A DNA stretch of 31,353 nucleotides from JALOOE01 sp964423545 (GCA_964423545.1 CAYRFV010000027.1:1-31353); one strand, 5' to 3'. Counted from the stretch's first letter, positions 15,232-23,274 are shown. The notes: a model not told the origin generated them from the letters alone. Numbers and translations: made by a program.

Positions 15232-16662
15232 ATGGGAACACGCACCATTGAGATCAATCCCGTGACCCGCATCGAGGGCCACGGCAAAGTGACGATCTTC
15301 CTGGATGAGCAGGGCCAGGTCAGCGACGCGCATTTCCAGGTGACCGACTTTCGCGGCTTCGAGAAATTGGCGGAGGGCCGGCCATTCTACGAGATGCCGG
15401 CCATCACCGCACGTTCGTGCGGCATCTGCCCGGTCAGCCACCTGATGGCCTCGGCCAAGGCGTGCGATCAGATCATGGCGGTGCGCATCCCGGAGACCGC
15501 AGTCAAGCTGCGCCGCCTGATGAACCTGGCGCAGATCGTCCAGTCGCATGCGTTGAGCTACTTCCATCTGTCCTCCCCCGATCTGCTGCTGGGCATGGAC
15601 TCCGACCCTGCGCAGCGCAACATCTTCGGGTTGATGCAGAAGTACCCCGACCTGGCCCGCGACGGCATCCGGCTGCGCAAGTACGGGCAGTCGATCATCG
15701 AATGGCTGGGAGGTAAGCGCGTGCACCCGACCTGGGTGGTGCCGGGCGGCGTCAGCGCGCCGCTGGCCCCGGAGGTGCGCGATCGCGTCGCCACTGGCTG
15801 GCTGGAAGCGATGACCATCGCCCAGCGGGCGCTCGATTGGTTCAAGCATAACCTGGGCCGATACAGCGACGAGGCCCGCACCTTCGGCAACTTCCCGAGC
15901 CTGTTCATGGGGCTGGTGGGGCACAATACCGGCGAACTGGAGCACTACCACGGCCGGCTGCGCTTCACCGACGCCAACGGCGCCGTGATCGCCGACGAGG
16001 TAGATCCGACGCGCTATATGGACTACATCGGCGAGGCAGTGGAGCCGTTCTCGTATCTCAAATCGCCATACTACAAGCCGCTGGGCTACCCCGGCGGCAT
16101 CTACCGGGTCGGACCGCTGGCCCGGCTGAACATCATCGACCGGTGTGGCACGCCCAGAGCCGATCAGGAGTGGGCGGAGTTCCGCTCCATCGACCGCCGC
16201 GCCGTGCTGAGTTCCTTTTACTACCACTATGCGCGCCTGATCGAGATCGTCTACGGGCTGGAGCGCATCCTGGAGCTGGTCAACGATCCGCACATCCTCG
16301 ATAAGCAGGTGCGAGCCACGGCCGGGGTGAACAGCCTGGAAGGGATCGGCATCAGCGAGGCCCCGCGCGGCACGCTGTTCCACCACTACAAGGTGGATGA
16401 GAACGGCCTGATCCGCGACGTCAACATGATCATCGCCACCGGCAACAATAACCTGGCGCTGAATCGCAGCGTGCTCCAGGTAGCCAAGCACTTCGTGCGC
16501 AGCGAGCGGCTGACCGAAGGGATGCTCAACCGCGTCGAGGCGGTCGTACGCGCCTATGATCCGTGTCTGAGCTGCTCGACGCACGCGTTCGGCGAGATGC
16601 CGCTTCAGGTGACGTTGGTTGGACCGGGCGGAGCGCTGCTGGACGAAGTGCGCCGCGACTGA
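15232..16662 (+). CDS. hoxH: [NiFe]-hydrogenase large subunit HoxH
   Basis: A 476-residue catalytic subunit that carries the NiFe(CN)2CO centre and interconverts H2 and protons. Both cysteine pairs are present: RSCGICPVSHLMAS (L1, after RIEGHGKVTIFLDE) and DPCLSCSTHA (L2). The L2 motif is followed by about 25 residues (beginning AFGEMPLQ) that should be cleaved after His during maturation, so this is the precursor form. The conserved arginine region APRGTLFHHYKVD and NNNLALNRSV match family 3d. AGGAG seven bases before ATG 15232 sets the start. The maturation protease gene follows 50 bases downstream, separated by a GC-rich palindrome. Confidence 0.96.
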   Translation: MGTRTIEINPVTRIEGHGKVTIFLDEQGQVSDAHFQVTDFRGFEKLAEGRPFYEMPAITARSCGICPVSHLMASAKACDQIMAVRIPETAVKLRRLMNLAQIVQSHALSYFHLSSPDLLLGMDSDPAQRNIFGLMQKYPDLARDGIRLRKYGQSIIEWLGGKRVHPTWVVPGGVSAPLAPEVRDRVATGWLEAMTIAQRALDWFKHNLGRYSDEARTFGNFPSLFMGLVGHNTGELEHYHGRLRFTDANGAVIADEVDPTRYMDYIGEAVEPFSYLKSPYYKPLGYPGGIYRVGPLARLNIIDRCGTPRADQEWAEFRSIDRRAVLSSFYYHYARLIEIVYGLERILELVNDPHILDKQVRATAGVNSLEGIGISEAPRGTLFHHYKVDENGLIRDVNMIIATGNNNLALNRSVLQVAKHFVRSERLTEGMLNRVEAVVRAYDPCLSCSTHAFGEMPLQVTLVGPGGALLDEVRRD

Positions 16663-16665
16663 TCC

Positions 16666-16698
16666 CGTGTAGGGGCGGGGTGACCCCGCCCCTACACG
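16666..16698. repeat. REP-like GC-rich palindrome
   Basis: A perfect 15-bp stem (16666-16680 with 16684-16698) closed by a TGA triloop, with outer arms GTGTAGGGGCGGGG and CCCCGCCCCTACAC. It fills the space between hoxH and the protease gene and has no T-run. The arm GTAGGGGC also occurs in the repeat at 25067-25154, suggesting a dispersed family. It could stabilise upstream mRNA or lower expression of the protease. Confidence 0.75.
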
Positions 16699-16712
16699 CC
16701 CTGCCACTTCCC

Positions 16713-17156
16713 ATGCCTCACACCCTCATCATCGGCTACGGCAACCCGCTGCGCAGCGACGACGGCATCGGCCCGCGCGCTGCGGAACTACTGGCGGATG
16801 AGGCGCTTGCCCCCTCGGTGGATGTACTGATCTGTCACCAGCTCACCCTCGAGCTGGCGGAGCTCATCGCCCAGGCCGATCGGCTGATTCTGATCGACGC
16901 CACTGCCGTCGGCGAGCCGGGCGCGGTGCAGCAGCAAACCCTCGCGCCGGCCATTCCGGCCGGCGCAACCCTCACCCACCATATCGATGCACAGGGGCTG
17001 CTGGCCGCTGCGCAGATGCTCTTCGGCCGCGCGCCCGAGACGGTGCTGTTCACAGCCAGCGGCAGCTGCTTTGACGCCGGGGAAACGCTGTCGCCAGCGG
17101 TCACGGCCGCACTGCCCGATCTGTTGGCGCGCATCCGAGAAGCCGTGCTATCATAG
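16713..17156 (+). CDS. hoxW: Hydrogenase maturation endopeptidase (HoxW/HyaD-type)
   Basis: A 147-residue protease that clips the C-terminal peptide of the hydrogenase large subunit after Ni insertion, in the cytosol. The N-terminal IIGYGNPLRSDDGIGPRAAE is the family signature (GxGN...DDG). Metal-binding acids and His expected in the family can be seen as Asp in RSDDG, Asp in LILIDATA and His in LTHHIDAQG. SGSCFDAGETLS near the C-terminus is also typical. Position right after hoxH supports HoxH as its substrate. Start ATG 16713 is the first codon giving the family N-terminus; the ribosome site is weak. The frame stays open into the upstream palindrome, but that part is not homologous. Confidence 0.88.
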   Translation: MPHTLIIGYGNPLRSDDGIGPRAAELLADEALAPSVDVLICHQLTLELAELIAQADRLILIDATAVGEPGAVQQQTLAPAIPAGATLTHHIDAQGLLAAAQMLFGRAPETVLFTASGSCFDAGETLSPAVTAALPDLLARIREAVLS

Positions 17157-17239
17157 ACCCCGCATCTTCGGCTCCTCCGATCGTCCCGTCCTGCGGTCGT
17201 CCCGTCCTGGGAGCCGCAGACAGAAAGGACCTCCCGCTC

Positions 17240-18004
17240 ATGCTGGAGAGCTTCGACTATGTGCTGATTGCGCTGGCCGCGCTGGCGGCCGGGCTCGTGA
17301 ATGCGCTTGCGGGCGGCGGCACACTGATCTCGTTTCCCATGCTCGTCTTCGCCGGCCTGCCGCCGGTGGCGGCCAACGTGACGAACACGGTGGCGCTGTG
17401 CCCGGGATATCTCGGCGCCACGCTGGCGCAGTCCAACGACCTGCGCGGGCAGACGCGCCGGCTGAGGTGGGCCGTGCCCGCCGGAGTGATCGGTGGCCTG
17501 GCGGGCGCCCTCCTGCTGCTCAACACCGGCGAGCGGCTGTTCCAGCAGCTGGTGCCCTACCTCATCCTCCTGGCATCGGGGCTGTTGGCCGTGCAGGACC
17601 CGGTGCGGCGGTGGCTCCAGCGCCGCGCGGCGCGAGCAACCTCGCGACCTTTGCCCGAGTGGGCGGCAAGCCTGCCGGTAGGCGTAGCGGCCGTGTACGG
17701 CGGCTATTTCGGAGCCGGGCTGAGCGTCATCGTCCTGGCAGTGCTCGGACTGACGCTGGAGGACACCCTGACCCGGCTGAATGCGCTCAAGCAGGCGGTC
17801 GCCTTCAGCACCAACATCGCCGCGGCGCTGCTATTCGTCTTCTCCGGCCAGGTGGTCTGGTCGGCGGCGTTGGTGATGATGGTCGCCGCGCTGCTCGGCG
17901 GCGCGCTGGGGGGACGGCTGGCTGGTCGGGTCAAGCCGGCGACGCTGCGGGGGATTGTCGTCGCGATCGGCGTGATGGTGGCGGTGGCATATCTGATCCG
18001 ATAG
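17240..18004 (+). CDS. TauE/SafE-family membrane transporter
   Basis: A 254-residue integral membrane protein of the sulfite exporter/TauE family, putative anion permeases. About seven to eight hydrophobic segments are arranged as two homologous halves, each opening with the family motif: AGLVNALAGGGTLISFPML near the N-terminus and AVYGGYFGAGLSVIVLAVL in the middle; NVTNTVALCPGYLG and RLNALKQAVAFSTN are the paired second motifs. Substrates in the family include sulfite, sulfonates and other organic anions; none can be assigned here. AAAGGA lies about ten bases before ATG 17240. A 13-bp direct repeat (17181-17193, 17197-17209) precedes it. Confidence 0.9.
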   Translation: MLESFDYVLIALAALAAGLVNALAGGGTLISFPMLVFAGLPPVAANVTNTVALCPGYLGATLAQSNDLRGQTRRLRWAVPAGVIGGLAGALLLLNTGERLFQQLVPYLILLASGLLAVQDPVRRWLQRRAARATSRPLPEWAASLPVGVAAVYGGYFGAGLSVIVLAVLGLTLEDTLTRLNALKQAVAFSTNIAAALLFVFSGQVVWSAALVMMVAALLGGALGGRLAGRVKPATLRGIVVAIGVMVAVAYLIR

Positions 18005-18394
18005 AGCTGGCAGTCACGGGTTGGCCGCGGATCAGCGCTGTATTCAGCTCCTCATCACGACGCAGCCGCGCCAGTGGCCACCAGAGCATGCGCCGCCCCA
18101 GCCGCACGGTTGATGTCGTCCAGACGATACACCTGCCCCGATGTGGGATCACGCAGACCATTTGGGTCGCGCGTGCGAATGGAGTGCCCTGGATCGAGAT
18201 CGCTGCCCCGCGTCGCGTCGCCGCGCCCCCATGAGCCGTCCTTACCGTCTCCCGACACTTTCACGCGATGCCCTCGACCGCAGAACCGGCGGCTGTGGCG
18301 GCGCTGTTGCGTTCCTGTTGCACTTTGGTAACGGCGATAAGCTACCCTAGAGTTGAAGCGCAGAGCGCGCCCCATGAACACGAGGAGGAAGACC
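18005..18394. other. Long intergenic region; possible small minus-strand ORF
   Basis: No certain gene. On the minus strand a GTG at 18264 opens a 69-residue frame to 18055 with a Gly/Asp-rich start (VKVSGDGKDGSWGRGDATRG) and a more ordinary end (VYRLDDINRAAGAAHALV). It reads like protein but is not recognised. On the plus strand TTGCAC (18318-18323) with TACCCT (18343-18348) at 19 bp is a weak promoter candidate for the secreted protein gene that follows. Confidence 0.35.
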
Positions 18395-19018
18395 ATGTCC
18401 CCACTGTTTCGGAGTCGGCTGTCCAGATGCACTTTGGTGTGCGGTATCGTCCTGAGCATGTGCCTCGCCGCGGCGCCTGGCGTCCATGCCAATGTCCGCT
18501 TACCGAGTGGAGACATGCCGCTGTACGCGCAACTTGCTTGCCCGGACTGCGTCCAGCACAATGAGGAGTGGGCTGTCATCCCGTTCTTCCGACCGCCCGC
18601 GTGCGTTCCGCCGGACTTCAACCTGCTCAACTACTTTGACTCGGCAGCCTTCGCCTGCACCCCACCTACGACCGAGGGGTTCGAGATCTGGAAGCATGGG
18701 CCGGGCATCGATCCTGTGCCCCTGGTCTGGCAGCTGAAGGGCTTGGGCGCCGTGCCGGTGTACTTCGTCCGTTGGCCCGAGTTGCAGACGGCGATGGCGG
18801 ATGGCGAGCTGAAGATCGGCGAGTTGGAGGGCCTTCCCTCACTCCTCCGCGGCGTTGTCGATTCCTACAAGCAGACGGCGCGCAATGAGGGCATGTTGTC
18901 TATCGTGGTTCTCCAGATGATTGCCCGCGGCGTGCTGGAAGATGGTCGGACCTTCGACGTGGAGAGCGTCTCGCATGGGCCTGACTTGAGGCAGAATACG
19001 CGGATCAGCTTTCGATAG
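18395..19018 (+). CDS. Secreted protein of unknown function
   Basis: 207 residues. The N-terminus (MSPLFRSRLSRCTL, then a hydrophobic stretch, then APGVHA) is a clear Sec signal peptide with probable cleavage after VHA, about residue 31. The mature part contains several cysteines (LACPDCVQ, FFRPPACVPP, FACTPP), suggesting disulfides, and a stretch GFEIWKHGPGIDPVPLVWQL that looks like a conserved secreted-domain core. No catalytic motif is recognised. ATG 18395 is preceded by GAGGAGG at eight bases; earlier starts (TTG 18353) would precede the signal peptide. Confidence 0.7.
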   Translation: MSPLFRSRLSRCTLVCGIVLSMCLAAAPGVHANVRLPSGDMPLYAQLACPDCVQHNEEWAVIPFFRPPACVPPDFNLLNYFDSAAFACTPPTTEGFEIWKHGPGIDPVPLVWQLKGLGAVPVYFVRWPELQTAMADGELKIGELEGLPSLLRGVVDSYKQTARNEGMLSIVVLQMIARGVLEDGRTFDVESVSHGPDLRQNTRISFR

Positions 19019-19038
19019 CACCGGATTGGACAAGGCGC

Positions 19039-19290
19039 TTGGGCGCGGGGCGCCACGGCGAGATCGGTTATACGTTCGTCGTGCTTCTGTCAGATCCGGC
19101 CTGGCACCAGCCACCCGGTCGGAACATGGGACAGTTCGTCATGGCTGGCACATTGCAGCGCGATGCCGGCAGAGATACCTGGAGCGGCCCATTCAAGACC
19201 ACGGTCTCCGATGCCAGCGGGCAGGTATTCTTCAACGAGACCGGCACGCTCGAGCTGACGCAGCGCATTGTGGTCGAGCCGCTGAACTGA
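19039..19290 (+). pseudogene. C-terminal fragment of a lipocalin/SnoaL-like secreted protein
   Basis: The frame HGEIGYTFVVLLSD, then FVMAGTLQRDAGRDTWSGPF and ASGQVFFNETGTLEL resembles the last beta-strands of a family of secreted calycin-like proteins (pattern YTFVVxxxD...GTL...DxxxGPF...DAxGxVxF). The N-terminal half is absent: the frame opens just after a stop at 18982-18984 and has only a weak TTG start at 19039. It lies 20 bases after the previous gene in another frame, so it may be a decayed tandem gene or the end of a frameshifted one. Function not assignable. Confidence 0.4.
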
Positions 19291-19310
19291 TCGCCGTGGA
19301 CGACGGCCGA

Positions 19311-19358
19311 GCCTCCGCAGACCTGTCAGGTCTTCGAGACTGACAGGTCTGCGGAGGC
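19311..19358. repeat. Long perfect hairpin, convergent-gene boundary
   Basis: A 19-bp perfect stem (19311-19329 with 19340-19358) and a 10-nt loop, with the arm core GACCTGTCAG. It lies between the plus-strand fragment and the 3' end of the BTAD regulator (19361). It has no T-run on either side, so it is more like a dispersed palindromic repeat that may block read-through than a standard intrinsic terminator. Confidence 0.65.
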
Positions 19359-19360
19359 GC

Positions 19361-22312
19361 TCACCGCCCTGCCACCAGCGCATCCATCACGGACATCCCT
19401 CGCCCCTCCTGCCAGGCGCGCTCCAGCGCGGCCGGGGCTAACCGCTGGCGCAGCGCGGCCTGATTCCGTTCGTTGAAGCGGATGAGGGTGGGCTCGTGGG
19501 CGCGCAGACCGAACCGCTGCGCCAGTCCTTCGGCCACGCCGAACAGCCGCGCCGCTCGCGGCAGGTCTTGTAGATGCATGGCGACGCCTGCCAGGCCGTT
19601 CAGGCAGTCCGGCAGCTCAGAGCGGAAGCCGATGGCGAGCGATTGCTCGGCGGCCTGCGCGAAGAGATCCCTGGCCCGGCGGGCCTCCTGCTTCTCCAAC
19701 GCGATGTAGCCCAGGGCCACGAGGGTTTCGATGCTGCCGAAACGGAATCCGTCCTGCACATATCCCGTCAGGGCGGCCTGCAGCGCCGCCTCCGCCCGAT
19801 CGTATTCGCCCAACAGGAGCAGGCTCAGACCAATGCCATCGCTTAGGGCGACCCAAGCCCGATTCCCGATCTCGGATGCCTTCGCCAGCCCCTCGGCAAA
19901 CGTCGCAGCCGCGCCGCGGTAGTCCCCTTGCACGATGCGCACATAGCCTGCCAGATAGAACGACATGAACTGAGCGCTTGGATCGTTCAGTGCGCTCGCC
20001 AACGCCAGATGCTCGTCGCTCAACGCCTGGCCGCGCATCGCGTCTTCCAGCAGCACGGCCTGGATCGTCGCCGCAAACAGCGCCGACAGCCGCATGGGGG
20101 AGGGAGCCAGAGCATCCGTCAACCTGAGCAGCGCATCCAGCCAATAGCGCCACTCGGCGCTCCAGCTCGACCAGAAGAACACATGCTCCGCGATCCGCAA
20201 TCCCGGGCTGGCCTCCCCTGTGTCGAGTGACCAACGCATGGCCGCGCGCAGGTTCGCCAGCTCCGCCTCCAGTTGGTAGAGCTCCGGGGAGTAACGCCCT
20301 TTCCAATCGGCATAGTACGTTGCGTGCTTGCGGCCGATGGCCTCGCTTTCTCCGCTCTCGGCAAGCCGTTCCAGCGCGAACTCGCGGATCGTGTCGTACA
20401 TGTGGAAGCGCGAGTCATGCCGAGGCCCGTCGTTTGGGCCGAAGCAATCTCCGGCGTCGGGCAAGATTGCGTCGCCGCGCGCTTCGATTCCGTCAACCGA
20501 ACGGCGGCTGACTCCGCTCGGAGTGATCCTCGCAATGACACTCGCCGGCCGACCGACATGAACCACTGATGCGTAGAGCAGCCCCTTGTCCAGCAGCGCC
20601 TCGATCCCGGCCCGCACATCCAGGTCCGCCGCGGCGCAGACGGCTTCGGCTGCCTCCAGCGTACACCCGCCGGCAAAGACCGCCAGCCGGCGAAACAGCA
20701 CCTGCTCACCCGGGCTGAGCAGGGCGTAGCTCCACGCGATCGAGGCGCGCAAGGTGCGTTGGCGCGGGGGCAGGTCGGCCGGGCCGGCGGTGAGCAGCGC
20801 CAGCCGGCTGGCGAGCCGGGCCAGGAGCGCCTGCGGCGTGAACGCCCCGACGTGCGCGGCGGCCAGCTCGATCGCCAGCGGCAAGCCGTCCAGCCGTTCG
20901 CAGACTTCAGCCACGGTCGCGGCATTCTCCGCGGTGAGGCTGAAGTCGGGCCGGATGCCGCGCGCCCGATCCACGAAGAGGGCCACGGCCGGTGCGCTGG
21001 CCAGCCTATCCGGCGCGGCGGGGACTGTCGGCAGCGGCGCCACGAGAAAACGGTGCTCCCCGCGCACGTGCAACGGCGAGCGACTGGTGGCCAGGATGCG
21101 TAACCGGGGACAGGCCGCCAGCAGATCGGCCAGCAACGGCCCCACGGCAATGCAGGTCTCGCAGTTGTCCAGCACCAGCAGCAGCTCCACACCGCGCAGC
21201 CGGCCGGCCAGTTGCGCCAGCGGCTCGGCCGGCCCGGCGAGCGCGAAGCGCAGCGCGCCCGCGATGGCCGAGACGACGAGCTCAGGCGTTTCGGCCGCCC
21301 CAAGTGAAACCCAACATGCGCCGTCCCGGAAGCCGCACGCCTCGCGCGCCGCGGTCTCGAGCGCCAGCCGCGTCTTGCCCACACCCCCCGGCCCAAGGAG
21401 GGTCAGCATCCGCACGTCGGCGGAACCCAGATGCTCAGCGATCTGCGCCATCTCGTCCTGACGACCCACGAAGGAGGTGAGCTGCGCCCGGCCCGGCCAG
21501 TTATGCAGGGGCGCCAAGTCGGGTGGCGCGTCTGCACCGGCCTGGATGCGATGGTGCAGCGCTGCTGTTTCGGCTTCCGGCGGTGCATCCAGCTCGGTTG
21601 CGAGCGTCTGGCGCAGCGTCTTGTAGTGCGCCAGCGCGGCGGTGCGCTGACCGCTCCAGCTCAACGCCCTCATGAGCTGCCGGTGCGCGTCCTCGGCCAG
21701 CGGATCGAGGCTGATCTGCTGTCGCGCGACGCGTTCCATCTGTTCGTAGTCGCCGCGCAGGGCATCGTGTTCGGCCAACGCCTGCAGCGCCGCGTGCGCC
21801 AGCCGCGCCAGCTGCTCGCGCCGGACCAGCGCCCACTCCTCGAAAGGCACGCTGTCCTTGAGGAAGAAGCTGGCCAGGAAATGACCCCGATAGAACGCCA
21901 TCGCGTGCTCCAGGCGCTCGATGCATGCCCGGCAGGCTGCGCGGCGGCGATGGAGATGCCGTTCGCAGCGGACGATCGCAGCCTCGAATTCGGCCACGTC
22001 CACGGCGCAATCGGCGGCCGGATTGAGCTGCAACGTCTGGGGAGTGATCAGAAGGGGTGGTGGATCCTCTGCGCCGAGAACCTGGCTCAACTGGTGGAGC
22101 GCCTGGCGCAGGCTATGCCGCGCGGCCGCGTCCGGCTGCTCGGGCCAGAGCAGCCCGGCAAGGAACTCCCGACGCTGGGGGCGATCGGACTCCGCAGCCA
22201 GGTACGCCAGCAGCGCNNNNNNNNNNGTCTTGGCCCGCCAAGGCGTCGAAACAGGCGCGCCATCGAGCGTAATCTGCAAGGGACCGAGCAAAGAGATCGC
22301 CAATCTGGACAT
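19361..22312 (-). CDS. BTAD/SARP-type transcriptional regulator with NB-ARC and TPR domains
   Basis: About 983 residues, AfsR-like. Order: an OmpR-type winged helix (LAISLLGPLQITLDG ... ALLAYLAAESDRPQRREFL, 1-90, broken by a 10-N gap at 22217-22226); a bacterial transcriptional activation domain (about 95-250, including RGHFLASFFLKDSVPFEEW and LDPLAEDAHRQLMRAL); an NB-ARC ATPase (LTSFVGR, Walker A GPGGVGKTRLALE, Walker B LLLVLDNCE, DGLPLAIELAAA); then TPR-like helices to the end. Likely an ATP-dependent signal-responsive activator. ATG 22312 is chosen because the more upstream in-frame ATGs lie inside the promoter. A 126-bp repeat is inserted in frame between the ATPase and TPR parts. Target genes unknown; the divergent lipoprotein gene is one candidate. 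Confidence 0.9.
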   Translation of the reverse strand: MSRLAISLLGPLQITLDGAPVSTPWRAKXXXXALLAYLAAESDRPQRREFLAGLLWPEQPDAAARHSLRQALHQLSQVLGAEDPPPLLITPQTLQLNPAADCAVDVAEFEAAIVRCERHLHRRRAACRACIERLEHAMAFYRGHFLASFFLKDSVPFEEWALVRREQLARLAHAALQALAEHDALRGDYEQMERVARQQISLDPLAEDAHRQLMRALSWSGQRTAALAHYKTLRQTLATELDAPPEAETAALHHRIQAGADAPPDLAPLHNWPGRAQLTSFVGRQDEMAQIAEHLGSADVRMLTLLGPGGVGKTRLALETAAREACGFRDGACWVSLGAAETPELVVSAIAGALRFALAGPAEPLAQLAGRLRGVELLLVLDNCETCIAVGPLLADLLAACPRLRILATSRSPLHVRGEHRFLVAPLPTVPAAPDRLASAPAVALFVDRARGIRPDFSLTAENAATVAEVCERLDGLPLAIELAAAHVGAFTPQALLARLASRLALLTAGPADLPPRQRTLRASIAWSYALLSPGEQVLFRRLAVFAGGCTLEAAEAVCAAADLDVRAGIEALLDKGLLYASVVHVGRPASVIARITPSGVSRRSVDGIEARGDAILPDAGDCFGPNDGPRHDSRFHMYDTIREFALERLAESGESEAIGRKHATYYADWKGRYSPELYQLEAELANLRAAMRWSLDTGEASPGLRIAEHVFFWSSWSAEWRYWLDALLRLTDALAPSPMRLSALFAATIQAVLLEDAMRGQALSDEHLALASALNDPSAQFMSFYLAGYVRIVQGDYRGAAATFAEGLAKASEIGNRAWVALSDGIGLSLLLLGEYDRAEAALQAALTGYVQDGFRFGSIETLVALGYIALEKQEARRARDLFAQAAEQSLAIGFRSELPDCLNGLAGVAMHLQDLPRAARLFGVAEGLAQRFGLRAHEPTLIRFNERNQAALRQRLAPAALERAWQEGRGMSVMDALVAGR
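20414..20539. repeat. In-frame palindromic repeat element inside the BTAD gene
   Basis: A 126-bp element (exactly 42 codons) bounded by imperfect 12-bp inverted repeats: GTCATGCCGAGG at 20414-20425 and CCTCGCAATGAC at 20528-20539, 10 of 12 matching. Internally GCAATCT (20444-20450) pairs with AGATTGC (20464-20470). The GTCATTGCGAGG ... GGAGATTGCTTCGG wording is that of a dispersed bacterial intergenic repeat. Here it is translated as VIARITPSGV, then DGIEARGDAIL, GDCFGPNDGPRHD, and sits where relatives go straight from the ATPase helical bundle to the RFHMYDTIREFALERL segment. Confidence 0.75.
22217..22226. other. Assembly gap (10 N) in BTAD regulator
   Basis: The gap falls in the winged-helix domain between RAK and ALLAYLA; the frame is consistent on both sides. 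Probably only a few bases are truly missing. Confidence 0.95.
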
Positions 22313-22349
22313 GCGGCAATCCGTTCGTGCCAGGTACTCGATGGACGGG

Positions 22350-22378
22350 ATCATAGCGCAGGTGACGTTCACTGTCAA
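22350..22378 (-). promoter_or_regulatory. Near-consensus sigma-70 promoter of the BTAD regulator
   Basis: On the minus strand TTGACA (22378-22373), a 17-bp spacer and TATGAT (22355-22350): a perfect -35 and a -10 with one mismatch. Transcription would start near 22343, giving a leader of about 30 nt to ATG 22312. This fixes the gene start and rules out the in-frame ATGs at 22353 and farther upstream. Confidence 0.75.
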
Positions 22379-22440
22379 CCGGTTCTGTGACGATCTCTTG
22401 ACGCCGCCCCGTTACACTCATGCGCGAAAGGAGCGATCCT

Positions 22441-22926
22441 ATGAACAGCAAACACTCGTCGATGAAGTCGGGGCGAACGGCCATGGTCATCGCCATCGTA
22501 CTGGCCGCCTGGGCGGTGTTGGGCGGATGCATACCCGCCCCTGCCGCCGATCAGAACAAAGCTGTCATCCGCCGCCAGCTTGAAGCGTTTGGGCCGGGGA
22601 AGCTTGCCGTGTTGGAGCAGCTTGCGGATGAACTGTACTCCGCGGAATACGTCGTCCACGATCCTGGCTCCCCCGGACTTCCACCAGGGCCGGAGGGCGT
22701 CAAGGTGTTTGTGCGTGGGTTCATGGCCGCCTTTCCCGATGCGCGCATCACTGTGGAGGACCAGATTGCAGACGGGGATAAGGTGGCGACCCGTTTCACG
22801 ATGCGCGGCACGGATGCATCGAGCGGCAAGCCTGTGACCATGCAGGTCATGTGCCTGAGTCGTTTTGTCGGCGGCAAGATCGCGGAGGAGTGGCAGCTCG
22901 GGGTCCCTGTCGCGGCGCAACCGTAA
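22441..22926 (+). CDS. Ester cyclase/SnoaL-like lipoprotein
   Basis: 161 residues. The N-terminus is a lipoprotein signal (KSGRTAMVIAIVLAAWAVLGGC, lipobox LGGC with the lipidated Cys near 31). The mature part is a SnoaL-like cone-shaped alpha+beta barrel, shown by VVHDPGSPGLPPGPEG, FMAAFPDARITVEDQIADGD and KVATRFTMRGTD, the wording typical of the 'ester cyclase' group (COG5485-like). Enzymatic activity is unproven for most of these. It is exported and probably anchored to the membrane. AAAGGAG eight bases before ATG 22441 fixes the start. It is divergent from the BTAD regulator with a 128-bp shared intergenic region, and followed by a perfect hairpin. Confidence 0.85.
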   Translation: MNSKHSSMKSGRTAMVIAIVLAAWAVLGGCIPAPAADQNKAVIRRQLEAFGPGKLAVLEQLADELYSAEYVVHDPGSPGLPPGPEGVKVFVRGFMAAFPDARITVEDQIADGDKVATRFTMRGTDASSGKPVTMQVMCLSRFVGGKIAEEWQLGVPVAAQP

Positions 22927-22940
22927 CTTCGCTGTACTGC

Positions 22941-22986
22941 ACAGGAAAGGTCGGGATGCGCCGCGACGCATCCCGACCTTTCCTGT
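22941..22986. repeat. Perfect 20-bp stem hairpin after the lipoprotein gene
   Basis: Arms 22941-22960 and 22967-22986 are perfectly complementary with a 6-nt loop (CCGCGA); the arm core is GGTCGGGATGCG. It begins 14 nt after the stop codon, so it may act as terminator or 3' stabiliser, but a T-run is missing. The GC-rich palindrome resembles a dispersed REP-like sequence. Confidence 0.65.
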
Positions 22987-23028
22987 CAAACGAGCGTTAT
23001 TCAGTCTTCGCGAAGCGAGCCAACGAGC

Positions 23029-23274
23029 ATGTTCTCAGGGCAGTCCAACTATGCTTCCTACCTGCTCCGCCTGGTGAAGGCCGACCGGGATGGTCATGCG
23101 TGGCGGGCCTCACTGGAGAGCACGGCCGATGGGGAAAGACTGGAGTTCGGCAGCGTGGCGGCGCTCACGGCTTTTCTGCAAGAGCGGTACGGTCAGACCG
23201 ACGAAGTCGCTTCGCCCGCACATGCCGCAGACCTGCCCGCTCCCCCCTGCTCGATGCCTTGCCCTAAGGCCTGA
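23029..23274 (+). CDS. Small conserved-type protein of unknown function
   Basis: 81 residues. The core NYASYLLRLVKADRDGHAWR, ASLESTADGERLEFGS and LTAFLQERYG follows a pattern I associate with short Chloroflexota proteins (YLLRLWR...WRASLE...TGER.GF.SLE.LFAFL), a small beta-beta-alpha fold of unknown function. The remainder (DEVASPAHAADLPAPPCSM) is a low-complexity tail. The ribosome site is weak. It stands alone between the 22941 hairpin and the convergent glycosidase gene. Confidence 0.65.
   Translation: MFSGQSNYASYLLRLVKADRDGHAWRASLESTADGERLEFGSVAALTAFLQERYGQTDEVASPAHAADLPAPPCSMPCPKA

Noticed and set aside
22313..22378. Upstream starts of the BTAD regulator (ATG 22353 and earlier)
   Set aside because: They lie within or before the -10/-35 boxes at 22350-22378 and could not be on the transcript.
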